A DNA stretch of 25,907 nt, taken from Syntrophales bacterium (GTDB lineage: Bacteria > Desulfobacterota > Syntrophia > Syntrophales > UBA2251). The position numbers and the translations under genes are program-made. Position 1 is the stretch's first letter; the number at the start of each line of letters is the position of its first letter. Below, piece after piece: positions 14,656 to 23,451 of this stretch. Location: contig JALNWL010000014.1 of assembly GCA_023230905.1 (NCBI GenBank), forward strand, positions 1-25,907, in the 5' to 3' direction. Under the pieces are notes generated by a model. It was not told the DNA's origin and did no database searches. It saw only the letters and a program-made list of their open reading frames with translations.

Positions 14656-16644
14656 ATGAATAGACAGTTATACGGCATTAACTCATCTTTTAAGAAACAC
14701 ATCGTTAAATCATGGGAGCAATGTACATCCCTTGCAATTGATCCGGAACTCAATAAAGCCCCTAGGATTACAGAAGAAGAATTTCTGATCTGCCAGAAAC
14801 GAAAGCAATTGTTGCTGAAGATTGTACAGCCCATTATCAGTAAATACAGCCCTTTTTTTGATTATGCAGGGTATAGCATCACGTTAACAGACGAGAAGGG
14901 CATCATTCTTTACTTTTACGGGAAGGATGAATTCATCAGAGAATCATGTGAATTGGGCTATGATATCGGTTCGAACTGGTCTGAAGAATCCGTTGGAACG
15001 AACGCAATAGGCACTTGTCTTGCCAATGGTCAACCGATTTGCATTGTTGGTGACGATCACTATGTGAGGCAATGGAGAAATTACGGTTGTGCCGCATCGC
15101 CGATTCGCGATCCATTTTCGGGAGAGATTATCGGCAGTATGAACCTGGCGTGTCATGTCAATAACTTTCATGTATTTTCATTATGCATTGCTGAATCACT
15201 GGCGATCATATTGGAAACAACACTACGCGTTATGTCAAATACATACGATTACAACAGGCATGACCTTATCATAGAAAAGTTCTTGGAAGCGTCCAAGGAA
15301 GCCGATATGCGAGACGGTATCATCGCCATCGACTTGAATGGAAACATTATTGCGACTAACAAGGTTGTGCATTCTATGCTTGTGAATGAAAGATGTGCAC
15401 AGCATAAGAATATTTTTCAGCTCAGATCGAAACTTCAAGAGATATTGAGCCGATCAAAATCATCGGCTGTTTCCTTCAGTACAAATATCGAAAAGAATGT
15501 GAATAGTGATGAAACTTATCTGGCTAACTTTAGACCCATATTCGACAACAATAAAATTCACGAAGGCTGGATAGGCCGCTTATTAAATATTTCATCGGGG
15601 GGCAAGGCTTATGGAAGGACAGTGGTGGGCGGTGTAAAGGAAAATTACTTACAGCCGATATACATCTCATCCAGCATGAGCAAAGTCATCAACAAGGCCA
15701 GAAAAGTCGCCAATTTTTCATCAACAAAATTGATCCTCGGCGAAAGTGGGGTAGGAAAGGAAATAATAGCAAAGTTTATTCATGTAAACGGACCCCGAGC
15801 GGCTCATCCGATGATTTCTCTGAACTGCGCGGCAATACCGAAGGAACTGTTGGCCAGTGAACTGTTCGGGTACGAAGCCGGTGCCTTCACAGGAGCAAAA
15901 CAGAAGGGAAGTCCGGGGAAGTTTCAGATGGCAAATCGTGGAACGATCTATCTTGATGAAATAGGAGACATGTCGCTCGACCTCCAAGCCTACCTACTTA
16001 GAGTGATAGAAGAAAAGAAAGTGACACGCCTTGGAGGCACAAAATCCATACCCATTGACGTACAAATTATTACTTCAACCAATCGTGACCTCAAGAAACT
16101 TGTCGAAGAAAATAAATTCAGATTGGATTTGTATTATCGACTCAATGTAATAACCATTCGCATCCCGTCTCTCAGGGAGCGAAAAGATGATATTTTACCT
16201 CTTGCAGAATTTTTCCTGGAGAAAATGAAGGGGAAATTGGATGGTGTTAAGAAGAAACTGTCGCCGGACGTCATCGAGGCCCTTCTGAATTACAATTGGC
16301 CCGGTAATGTCAGAGAACTGGAGCATGTCATAGAGATGGCGCACGCTATATCGAACGGAGAAGTAATCAACCTAGGCGACATTAAGGAAGAAATTTTATC
16401 AGAGAAATCCAGATCGAGCAGATGCTTCATTTCAGATAAAACGACAAACAGGGAAGATGATAAAATTCAAATGGCCATTAAAATGTCCGCAGGAAACATG
16501 TCTAGAGCGGCTCAAATTCTTGAAGTATCGAGAACAACTTTATACAGGAAAATGCGAAAGTACGATATTCCTTTAAAATCATCAAACCGTCTGAAAGATA
16601 TTGACAAGCGAATGGAGGATCTTAGAATAGAAGGACGGTTCTGA
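14656..16644 (+). CDS. Sigma-54-dependent transcriptional activator, AcoR-like
   Basis: A 662-residue enhancer-binding protein. The N-terminal GAF-type sensor (about 60-215) has SVGTNAIGTCLANGQPICI and CAASPIRDPFSGEIIGSMNL, typical of AcoR/AcxR-like regulators. A PAS-like region spans about 220-310. The AAA+ domain has Walker A GESGVGKE (362-369), the sigma-54 contact loop GAFTGA (409-414), Walker B IYLDE (D434/E435) and NWPGNVRELEH. A Fis-type HTH lies at 606-640 (SRAAQILEVSRTTLYRKMRKY). It should activate sigma-54 promoters in response to a small ligand; related proteins control acetoin or acetone catabolism. The likely target is the carboxylase promoter near 10007. The gene is far more AT-rich than its neighbours, suggesting transfer. 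The ribosome site is weak. Confidence 0.93.
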   Translation: MNRQLYGINSSFKKHIVKSWEQCTSLAIDPELNKAPRITEEEFLICQKRKQLLLKIVQPIISKYSPFFDYAGYSITLTDEKGIILYFYGKDEFIRESCELGYDIGSNWSEESVGTNAIGTCLANGQPICIVGDDHYVRQWRNYGCAASPIRDPFSGEIIGSMNLACHVNNFHVFSLCIAESLAIILETTLRVMSNTYDYNRHDLIIEKFLEASKEADMRDGIIAIDLNGNIIATNKVVHSMLVNERCAQHKNIFQLRSKLQEILSRSKSSAVSFSTNIEKNVNSDETYLANFRPIFDNNKIHEGWIGRLLNISSGGKAYGRTVVGGVKENYLQPIYISSSMSKVINKARKVANFSSTKLILGESGVGKEIIAKFIHVNGPRAAHPMISLNCAAIPKELLASELFGYEAGAFTGAKQKGSPGKFQMANRGTIYLDEIGDMSLDLQAYLLRVIEEKKVTRLGGTKSIPIDVQIITSTNRDLKKLVEENKFRLDLYYRLNVITIRIPSLRERKDDILPLAEFFLEKMKGKLDGVKKKLSPDVIEALLNYNWPGNVRELEHVIEMAHAISNGEVINLGDIKEEILSEKSRSSRCFISDKTTNREDDKIQMAIKMSAGNMSRAAQILEVSRTTLYRKMRKYDIPLKSSNRLKDIDKRMEDLRIEGRF

Positions 16645-16678
16645 TGAAGCGCGTTCCAGACTCAACAATAGGCCTTGG

Positions 16679-19600
16679 ATGGTGAAGATGCATCACCAAG
16701 CCGGGATCGATGTGGGATCCACGACCGCCAAGCTCGTGGTCTGCGACGATCGGGGGAATCCCGTTCACGCGGACTACCGCCGTCATCAAACCCGGATCCG
16801 GGACACGCTGGCGGCCATGTTGGCGGACGCCAACGCGCGGCTGGGCGATCTGTCCACAACCGTGACCCTGACCGGTTCCGCCGGCCTCGGGATCGCGGAG
16901 TCCGGCGAACTGCCGTTCGTTCAGGAGGTGGTGGCGTCCACCCGCCTTGTCCGGCGACGCTATCCAGAGGTGCGCACCCTGATCGAAATCGGCGGAGAGG
17001 ATTCGAAGATCGTCTATTTCGACGACCGGCACGGGCCCGATATCCGCATGAACGGGAGCTGCGCCGGCGGCACGGGGGCCTTCATCGAGCAGATGGCCGT
17101 GCTCCTGCACGTTCCCCTTGAAGAGTTCGACCGTCTCGCGGGGGCGGGGAGGGAGATCCACACCATCGCGTCGCGCTGCGGGGTGTTCGCGAAGACCGAT
17201 ATCCAGGCGCTTCTCAGCGGAAGCGCCCGGCGCGAAGACGTGGCCGCCTCCGTGTTGCATGCCGTGGTCCTGCAGGTCATGGCCACCCTGGCGCGGGGCG
17301 TGGACGTCCGGGCAAAGGTCCTGTTCGCCGGCGGCCCCCTGACGTTTTTCCCGCACCTGCGCCGGGCCTTCATCCGCCATCTGAACCTGTCCGAGGGGGA
17401 GGCGGTCGTCTGCGACCGTCCGGAGCTGCTGACGGCCCTCGGCGCGGCCCTGTACCACCCTGAAGGCCGCGGCGCCATCCGCCTTGCGGAACTCCGGTCC
17501 AGGATCGTGGCGCCGGTCCTCCGGACGGTCGGTGGAGCGGGGGAAGGCTTGTCTGTCCTGTTCCGCGATCCGGCCGCCTACGCGCTCTGGGAGGCGGAAC
17601 ACGCCCGCCACCGGGTCCCCCGGGTCCCGCCGGAAGACCTGGGCGGGGTCGACTGTTACCTCGGGGTGGATGCGGGATCGACCACGACCAAGCTGGTGCT
17701 CATGGACGCAAAAGGGCGGGTCGCGCTTACGCACTACGCGAACAACGATGGAGATCCCCTCGAGGCCGTCCGCCGGGGACTCGACGACTTCCGGCGGCGG
17801 TGTGCGGAGGTGGGTGTAAGTCCGCGGATCGCGCGGGCGGCCGTGACCGGCTACGGAGAGGGCCTCATCCGCGCCGCCTTCGGGATCGACGACGGGATCG
17901 TGGAGACCCTGGCCCACACCCGTGCCGCCCGCACTTTTCTCCCCGAGGTATCCTTCATCCTGGATATCGGCGGGCAGGACATGAAGGCCATGACCCTCCG
18001 GGACGGCCATGTCGCGGACCTCCAGATCAACGAGGCCTGCTCTTCCGGATGCGGGTCGTTTCTGGAGACCTTTGCCCGTTCGCTCGACCTGTCGGTCGAC
18101 GCATTCGCCCGCCAGGCCTGCGGGGCGGCAAGACCCGTCGATCTCGGTACCCGCTGCACCGTCTTCATGAACTCCAAGGTGAAGCAGGCCCTGCGCGACG
18201 GCGCCACCATCGCGGACATCTCCGCCGGCCTCGCTTACTCCGTCGTGAAGAACTCCCTCTACAAGGTTTTGAGGCTGAGGGACCCTGCCGTTCTCGGGGA
18301 GCGGATCTGCGTGCAGGGCGGGACGTTCCGCAATCCGGCGGTCCTGCGGGCTCTGGAGGTGCTGCTGGGGCGCCCCGTGGTCCGGGCCGATCTGTCGGAA
18401 CTCATGGGCGCCTACGGTGCGGCATTGACGGCCCGGCACCGACAACGCCTGACGCCGGCGTGCCGGACCACGTTTGACGGGCTTGATGTCCAGCTCTTCG
18501 CGGGGGCGATCCGCAAAAGCGTGCATCGTTGCCGCGGCTGTGAAAACCGCTGCCGGGTGACGACCCTGCGCTTTCCCAACGGGCGGCGGTATCAGACCGG
18601 GAACCGCTGTGAACGTCACGCCGCGCCGGGCGACGAGGCGGTCTCCCCGGGCGTGAATCTCTTCGAGGAAAAGCTCCGCTCCCTGTTCGACGGCTCCCCC
18701 ATGGCGGCCGCGCCGGGCCGGCCGACATTCGGCCTCCCCCGGGTGCTCAACCTGTACGAGAACGCCCCGTTCTGGATCACCTTCCTCACGGACTGCGGTT
18801 TCGGCGTCGTGCTGTCCGACCCCTCCAGCATGCCTCTGTTCGAGGCGGGGGTCGGCACGGTCATGTCGGACAACGTCTGCTTCCCCGCCAAGCTCGCGCA
18901 TGGGCATATCCTGAACCTGCTCGGGAAGGGCGTGGAGCGGATCTTCTTCCCCCAGGTGGTGTACGAGCACCAGGTGGACGACCGTGCCGGGAACAGTTAT
19001 AACTGCCCGGTGGTGACCGGTTATCCCGACGTGATCAAAAGCGCCATTGACCCGGAAGGCCGGCACGGCGTCCCCGTTGACAGCCCGGCGGTCAGTTTCC
19101 GGGACGCGGGTCTCCTCAAGCGGCAGCTCGCCGCCTTCGTCCGTCCGCTGGGCGTCGGGTCCCGTCAGGCCTTCCGGGCCGTGGAACACGCGCTCGATGT
19201 GGCCCGGGAAAAGAAGCGCCTGCTGCAGGACCGGGCGGCCTCCATCCTGGAGCAGGCGGAACGGGACGACCGGCTTGTCATCGTACTGGCGGGCCGGCCC
19301 TACCACGCCGATCCGCTCATCAATCACGGCATCCCCGAACTCCTCGCGTCCTGGGGGTGCGATGTGATCCCCGAGGACGTCCTCCCGCTCACGGAGGAGC
19401 ACACGCTCGGCGACAGCCGGATCCTCACCCAGTGGGGCTATGCAAACCGGATCCTCGCCGCGGCGAAGTTCGTCGCAGGCCGCCGTCGGGTGGAGATGGT
19501 TCAGATGACCTCCTTCGGCTGCGGACTGGACGCCGTGATCGCCGACGAGGCCCGGGAGATCGCACGCCGGGGGGGGAAGCTCCATACGCTGATCAAGATG

Positions 19601-20986
19601 GACGAGATCACGAATCTGGGGGCCGTGAAGATCCGCCTGCGCTCCCTTCTGCAGGTCGAGGCGGACCGCCGGGAGGAGGGCCGAAGCCCGGCGACCGTCA
19701 TGCCGGCGGAGCGCCGATACCGCGTCTCGGACCGTGAACGGACGATCCTCGTGCCCTGGTTTTCTCCCTTCTATTCCCCGCTTTTGCCTGTCGTGTTTAA
19801 GTCCTTCGGGTGCCGCTTAGCGGTCCTTCCGCCCCAGGAACGCGACGCGGTGGAGACGGGGCTGCGCTTCGTCAACAACGACATGTGCTATCCCGCGCTC
19901 CTCGTGATCGGGGACATCGTGAACACTTTCCGTTCCGGCAGGTACGATCCCTCGCGAACGGCTGTTCTTCTCACCCAGACGTTCGGACAGTGCCGCGCCT
20001 CCAATTACCTGCCCCTGCTGCGCAAGGCCCTGGATGCGGCCGGATGCGAAGACGTGCCGATCCTGTCTTTTTCCACCCTCGACGGCCAGACGCCCTCCGG
20101 GTTCGGCATCGACCGGAAAAAGCTCCTGCAGAAACTGTCTCTGACGCTGGTTTTTGCGGACGCCCTGGCTCGCCTGTACCTGGCGACCGTTGCCCGGGAG
20201 CGCTCACCCGGAGAGGCGACGCGCGTGCACACCGCATACCTCGAACGGATGGAGGAGGGTCTGGCGCAGGGCCGCTTTTCGGTGCTGCTGCGCCTGCTGC
20301 GCGAGGCGGTCGCAGTCTTCAACGCGGTTCCCGTCCATGACCGTGCACTGCCCGTTGTCGGGGTCCTGGGCGAGATATTCGTCAAACACAACGCCTTTTC
20401 CAACCACCACCTGGTCTCCTGGCTTGTGGAACGCGGTGTGGAGGTGGTGATGCCGTCTCTGGCGGGATTTTTCCTGCAGCATTTCATCAACGAGGACTTC
20501 AACCGCCGTGCCGTCCTCAGGCGGATGGGCGGCGCGGAACGCCTCATGCTCGCCCTCCTGAATCCCCTGATCCGCTTCCGTTTGCGGCAGGTGGAGGCGG
20601 TCCTGGAGGGGTTCCGCTACAATCGCCCCGCCCACGATCTCCGCGACCTCGCCCGGGAAACCCGCCGGGCCATCAGTCTGGTCAACCAGGCGGGGGAGGG
20701 CTGGCTCCTGACGGCGGAGATGATCGCCATGATCTCCCACGGCGTTCGACACATTGTCTGCCTGCAGCCCTTCGGGTGCCTCGCCAACCACATTACGGGC
20801 AAGGGAATCGAAAAGCGTCTGAGAGCCCTGTATCCGGACGTGAATCTCCTCTTCCTCGACATGGACGCCGGGGCCAGCGAGATCAACGCCGTGAATCGGC
20901 TCCATCTTCTGCTTATGGCGGCGCACGAGGCCATGGGGACGAGCGACGGGTCCATCCCGGTCAGGCGGGTGGTGGTCAATGCGTGA
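16679..20986 (+). CDS. Giant acyl-CoA dehydratase activase-related protein (BadF/HgdC fused to HgdB-like part)
   Basis: A 1435-residue protein. Two tandem ASKHA-type BcrA/BadF/HgdC modules open with GIDVGSTTAK (from residue 9) and LGVDAGSTTTK (about 325). Each keeps a cysteine pair 39 residues apart, C128/C167 and C454/C493, matching the C127/C166 pair that holds the [4Fe-4S] cluster of the HgdC homodimer. A C-x2-C-x3-C group (C618, C621, C625) and a long DUF2229/HgdB-like region follow, with conserved Cys in DNVCFPAKLAHGH, NNDMCYPALLVIGD, TQTFGQCRASNY and LQPFGCLANHITGKG. Known activases use ATP to push electrons onto 2-hydroxyacyl-CoA dehydratases or benzoyl-CoA reductases. The role of the giant fusions is not established. 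The start is uncertain between 16679 and 16688. It follows the activator by 34 bases but has much higher GC. Confidence 0.88.
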   Translation: MVKMHHQAGIDVGSTTAKLVVCDDRGNPVHADYRRHQTRIRDTLAAMLADANARLGDLSTTVTLTGSAGLGIAESGELPFVQEVVASTRLVRRRYPEVRTLIEIGGEDSKIVYFDDRHGPDIRMNGSCAGGTGAFIEQMAVLLHVPLEEFDRLAGAGREIHTIASRCGVFAKTDIQALLSGSARREDVAASVLHAVVLQVMATLARGVDVRAKVLFAGGPLTFFPHLRRAFIRHLNLSEGEAVVCDRPELLTALGAALYHPEGRGAIRLAELRSRIVAPVLRTVGGAGEGLSVLFRDPAAYALWEAEHARHRVPRVPPEDLGGVDCYLGVDAGSTTTKLVLMDAKGRVALTHYANNDGDPLEAVRRGLDDFRRRCAEVGVSPRIARAAVTGYGEGLIRAAFGIDDGIVETLAHTRAARTFLPEVSFILDIGGQDMKAMTLRDGHVADLQINEACSSGCGSFLETFARSLDLSVDAFARQACGAARPVDLGTRCTVFMNSKVKQALRDGATIADISAGLAYSVVKNSLYKVLRLRDPAVLGERICVQGGTFRNPAVLRALEVLLGRPVVRADLSELMGAYGAALTARHRQRLTPACRTTFDGLDVQLFAGAIRKSVHRCRGCENRCRVTTLRFPNGRRYQTGNRCERHAAPGDEAVSPGVNLFEEKLRSLFDGSPMAAAPGRPTFGLPRVLNLYENAPFWITFLTDCGFGVVLSDPSSMPLFEAGVGTVMSDNVCFPAKLAHGHILNLLGKGVERIFFPQVVYEHQVDDRAGNSYNCPVVTGYPDVIKSAIDPEGRHGVPVDSPAVSFRDAGLLKRQLAAFVRPLGVGSRQAFRAVEHALDVAREKKRLLQDRAASILEQAERDDRLVIVLAGRPYHADPLINHGIPELLASWGCDVIPEDVLPLTEEHTLGDSRILTQWGYANRILAAAKFVAGRRRVEMVQMTSFGCGLDAVIADEAREIARRGGKLHTLIKMDEITNLGAVKIRLRSLLQVEADRREEGRSPATVMPAERRYRVSDRERTILVPWFSPFYSPLLPVVFKSFGCRLAVLPPQERDAVETGLRFVNNDMCYPALLVIGDIVNTFRSGRYDPSRTAVLLTQTFGQCRASNYLPLLRKALDAAGCEDVPILSFSTLDGQTPSGFGIDRKKLLQKLSLTLVFADALARLYLATVARERSPGEATRVHTAYLERMEEGLAQGRFSVLLRLLREAVAVFNAVPVHDRALPVVGVLGEIFVKHNAFSNHHLVSWLVERGVEVVMPSLAGFFLQHFINEDFNRRAVLRRMGGAERLMLALLNPLIRFRLRQVEAVLEGFRYNRPAHDLRDLARETRRAISLVNQAGEGWLLTAEMIAMISHGVRHIVCLQPFGCLANHITGKGIEKRLRALYPDVNLLFLDMDAGASEINAVNRLHLLLMAAHEAMGTSDGSIPVRRVVVNA

Positions 20987-21725
20987 CCCTGGCGGCGTTT
21001 TGGCCGAGGCGGAGGGGCGGACGACTTGATCGGGTGCAATCCGGGAAAAGACGCAACAAGTCCCGGAGATGCTTTAGAAGCGGAGCGAGGTTTTCCCGCT
21101 TCACCCCATCGAAATCTTCCTGCATGAATTTTCTCAGGACTTCATCCTTCTGGATCGCCCGGCCCACGGACACCAAGGCCCGGTCCCGGGCGCTCAGGGT
21201 CCGGTGAACCATGCGGCCATGGAGGGGGAAATGCCGGATGTCCTTCCGGATGTCCGCGGGCAGGCTGACCTTGTAGAGGGCCCGGAGCACGGGGTGATCC
21301 GGGGGGGTGCCGGACACGGTAAACAGAACGACGGACTTTCCCCCGATGGCGGACCAGGACGAAGCAATGAAAGGCGCCACGACAATCCGGCCGGTGCGGA
21401 CGGGGCTGCCGAACACGATTACGTCGTACGGCCCGAAATCCGTCGTCGGACACGCTTCGAGATCCACCATCACGCTGGGGATCTCCCGGTGGATCCAGTC
21501 CGCGTACTGTTTCGTGCTGCCGTAGGTGCTCTGGTAGAGGATCAGGACGCGTGCCGGGGATACGCCAGATGTTCCGATCGCGCCCGGGGCCGTCGAGACG
21601 GTGCAGACGGGCGCCGGGGCGCAGGCGCACAGGGGAATCCCCGCCAGAAGCAGGATAAGCCACCGGGCCCAGCGACGCTCACGGGCGGGTGGAGGTCTGA
21701 ACGAAACTGCCGGGATATGCCTCAC
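20976..21725 (-). CDS. Flavodoxin-domain predicted lipoprotein
   Basis: A flavodoxin-fold protein of about 249 residues. The FMN phosphate loop region VLILYQSTYGSTKQYADWI lies at about 60-78, followed by YDVIVFGSPVRTG and KSVVLFTVSGTPP; this is close to the HemG/flavodoxin_5 style. Before it stands RRWARWLILLLAGIPLCAC, a signal sequence with a lipobox-like L-C-A-C (C35). The flavodoxin would therefore be exported and lipid-anchored, unusual for this fold. The start is uncertain: GTG at 21725 is preferred, while ATG at 21758 gives 260 residues. The gene overlaps the end of the SPOR gene upstream, so they are probably co-transcribed. Its 3' end overlaps the 3' end of the activase by 11 bases, tail to tail. 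Confidence 0.75.
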   Translation of the reverse strand: MRHIPAVSFRPPPARERRWARWLILLLAGIPLCACAPAPVCTVSTAPGAIGTSGVSPARVLILYQSTYGSTKQYADWIHREIPSVMVDLEACPTTDFGPYDVIVFGSPVRTGRIVVAPFIASSWSAIGGKSVVLFTVSGTPPDHPVLRALYKVSLPADIRKDIRHFPLHGRMVHRTLSARDRALVSVGRAIQKDEVLRKFMQEDFDGVKRENLAPLLKHLRDLLRLFPDCTRSSRPPLRLGQNAARVTH

Positions 21726-22731
21726 CAATCCGATGATCCTTGAGATACCGGAGGGCATCGTCGCGGTTTTCGAAACGGCCGACGAGAACCCGATACCACG
21801 GTCCCTTTCCCTCGATGCGGATCACTTCGACCCGCGCCGTCGGGTACTTTGCCCGCAGCGCATTCGCCTGCGCCTCGGCCTTCGCCGTTTCCGGATAGGC
21901 GCCGACCTGGATGCCGTAGCGCCCTTTGGGTACGGCTTTGGCGCGGGTTCGATCTGCCGCGGGCGCCGTCTCGATCGCGGGGCCGGGTGTGGGTTTCTCC
22001 CGGGGCATCGTGACGGTTTTTACCGGTGGGGTCGCGACGGCAGGGGGTTCCGCCGCCGGCGCGGCGACGAAGGGTGCGACGGGTGGGGGAGGGGGTGCCG
22101 CCTGCTCAAGCGGTTCGGCCGGGAGAGCCGTTACGGGGAGCGCGGCCGCCGGGAGGGGCGGATCGAGCCACTGCCGGCCGTCGGAGTACTGGGCGCGGGA
22201 CGTCAGGCGGTTGATGCGGAGCGGGTAGTCCTTTCCGTCCAGTCGGACGGTCTCATAATGGTAAAGGCTGGGCCAAAGGAGAACGAGGATCAAGAGGAGT
22301 CCAGCCCCGGCGACCGCGGCCATCAGCCCTGGACGGCGCCGGACCGCGGTCCCCAAACGCGCTTGGACGGTTTTCCGGGGCGGGATATCGTTTCCCCCGG
22401 GAGGGTCCTCGTCGTCCCGGCCCGGATTCACGGGGACGGACAGGATGGTCGGACTCGGTTCGGGCCGGGACGGATCTTCCGGAGTGGCCGTCTCGCGCGA
22501 CGCATGCAAAACGCGGAGTCGATCATAGGCCTCCCGGATTTCACTCTGCTTCTTTTCCGACGTCTCTTTCCAGGATTGGACGTGGGGGAAACGGTCCGGG
22601 TCCCAGGCGGCGATCATTTTTTCATAGGCAAAATGCAGCTCGGCCGGAGAGCAGTCGGGGTCGATCTGCAGGAGGTCGTAGTCGAGAGCCGGATCCCACG
22701 ACCGTGGTGTCGGTGTCGGGTCTTCGGTCAT
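21679..22731 (-). CDS. SPOR-domain membrane protein with degenerate J-like N-terminus
   Basis: A 350-residue protein with four parts. Residues 16-75 look like a J domain (DYDLLQIDPDCSPAELHFAY...EIREAYDRLR), but the HPD motif is DPD (44-46). An acidic, Pro-rich linker leads to one membrane helix (GLMAAVAGAGLLLILVLLW, about 135-153). A long Pro/Ala-rich periplasmic stretch follows to about 268. The C-terminal SPOR domain (about 270-345) has YGIQVGAYPETAKAEAQANAL and WYRVLVGRFENRDDALRYL. SPOR domains bind denuded glycan at division sites, which suggests a cell-envelope or division role. The ATG at 22731 is backed by AAAGGAG and by the domain start. A near-consensus promoter lies upstream and the flavodoxin gene overlaps its end. 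Confidence 0.88.
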   Translation of the reverse strand: MTEDPTPTPRSWDPALDYDLLQIDPDCSPAELHFAYEKMIAAWDPDRFPHVQSWKETSEKKQSEIREAYDRLRVLHASRETATPEDPSRPEPSPTILSVPVNPGRDDEDPPGGNDIPPRKTVQARLGTAVRRRPGLMAAVAGAGLLLILVLLWPSLYHYETVRLDGKDYPLRINRLTSRAQYSDGRQWLDPPLPAAALPVTALPAEPLEQAAPPPPPVAPFVAAPAAEPPAVATPPVKTVTMPREKPTPGPAIETAPAADRTRAKAVPKGRYGIQVGAYPETAKAEAQANALRAKYPTARVEVIRIEGKGPWYRVLVGRFENRDDALRYLKDHRIGEAYPGSFVQTSTRP

Positions 22732-22873
22732 AGAGGCACTCCTTTGCGGGCATCCATGCGTGACCGGAAAGTCCGGGTGGCTTCTCTCATCGGGCGGTCC
22801 TCGGGGGCAATTCCCCCGATCGGTCGCCGCAAGCCGCGGTCGGAAAGCGATGTCTTTCCCGCAGGCGGCGCCC

Positions 22874-22902
22874 ATTATCGTGGAAAGGGTTTTTCGTGTC
22901 AA
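22874..22902 (-). promoter_or_regulatory. Near-consensus sigma-70 promoter of the SPOR gene
   Basis: On the - strand TTGACA (22902-22897) and GATAAT (22879-22874) are 17 bases apart, 11 of 12 bases matching consensus. The start near 22868 leaves a leader of about 136 bases before the SPOR ATG. The -35 box lies inside repeat copy A (22890-22978), while the -10 box lies outside it. Confidence 0.75.
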
Positions 22903-22978
22903 TGAAATATACGGGGACGGGTAATCGGAACGTCCGACGCCGGCAGGGTGCCGCCGTGCGGCGGGACAATGACGCCCG
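22890..22978. repeat. Dispersed repeat, copy A
   Basis: The copy begins with 21 bases identical to copy B at 25313 (includes GTGTCAATGAAATAT) and stays clearly similar for about 88 bases (ATCGGAAC, GGCAGGGTGCCGCCG). The second half can fold into CCGCCG-TG-CGGCGG. The sequence outside the copy is unrelated to that around copy B. No open frame or known element is recognised. Confidence 0.8.
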
Positions 22979-23042
22979 CAACGGCCAATCCGGATTCTGA
23001 ATCGGTCGAGACCAGCTCGGTGGACGTGGAGTAGCGGATCTA

Positions 23043-23451
23043 CTCGGGGATCCGGTCACGCGCGGCCAACGGGGTCCTCTCGGCGCTCTTGCACAGTGCT
23101 ACGAAGAGCGATTTGAACGCCCCTATGGTTTCTTCCGACCCTATGTCCGCGAAGTCATCTGCCGATTCCTGGATTGCGGCGTGCTGCGAAACGGCTTTGC
23201 CCGGGTGAAATGCAAGGACTGCAATCACGAATACCTGTTGGCATTCTGCTGCAAACGTCTTTACCGAGGATCAGGAGATCATCAAGGCCATCCTGCAACA
23301 TCTCGGTCTCTGGGAATCTCGCTCACGGCTTCCCGCGAAGGCCCATGCGCCTCCTCCCGCGCTGTCAGCCATTGAGGGCGCGCGTGATCACCTCTCTCGC
23401 GACAGCCCCGTCTATGGGGATCCCATTTATCCCCGGGAGGCTTACGTATAA
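23043..23451 (+). pseudogene. Relic of an IS91-family (Y2) transposase, internally deleted
   Basis: One frame encodes QCYEERFERPYGFFRPYVRE followed by FLDCGVLRNGFARVKCKDCNHEYLLAFCCK, the zinc-binding N-terminus of IS91/ISCR-type transposases. At about 23255 the frame shifts by one and continues EDQEIIKAILQHLGLWESRS, ending at TAA (23449-23451) with SPVYGDPIYPREAYV, the usual C-terminus. The whole catalytic HUH/tyrosine middle, normally some 250 residues, is missing. No intact start is seen. It is a dead remnant and indicates past insertion next to repeat copy A. Confidence 0.8.

Noticed and set aside
16622..19585. 987-residue open frame on the - strand opposite the activase
   Set aside because: It is antisense to a well-supported coding gene in very GC-rich DNA where stops are rare. 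The translation is low-complexity, rich in Arg/Gly/Pro, and has no recognisable domain or start signal.
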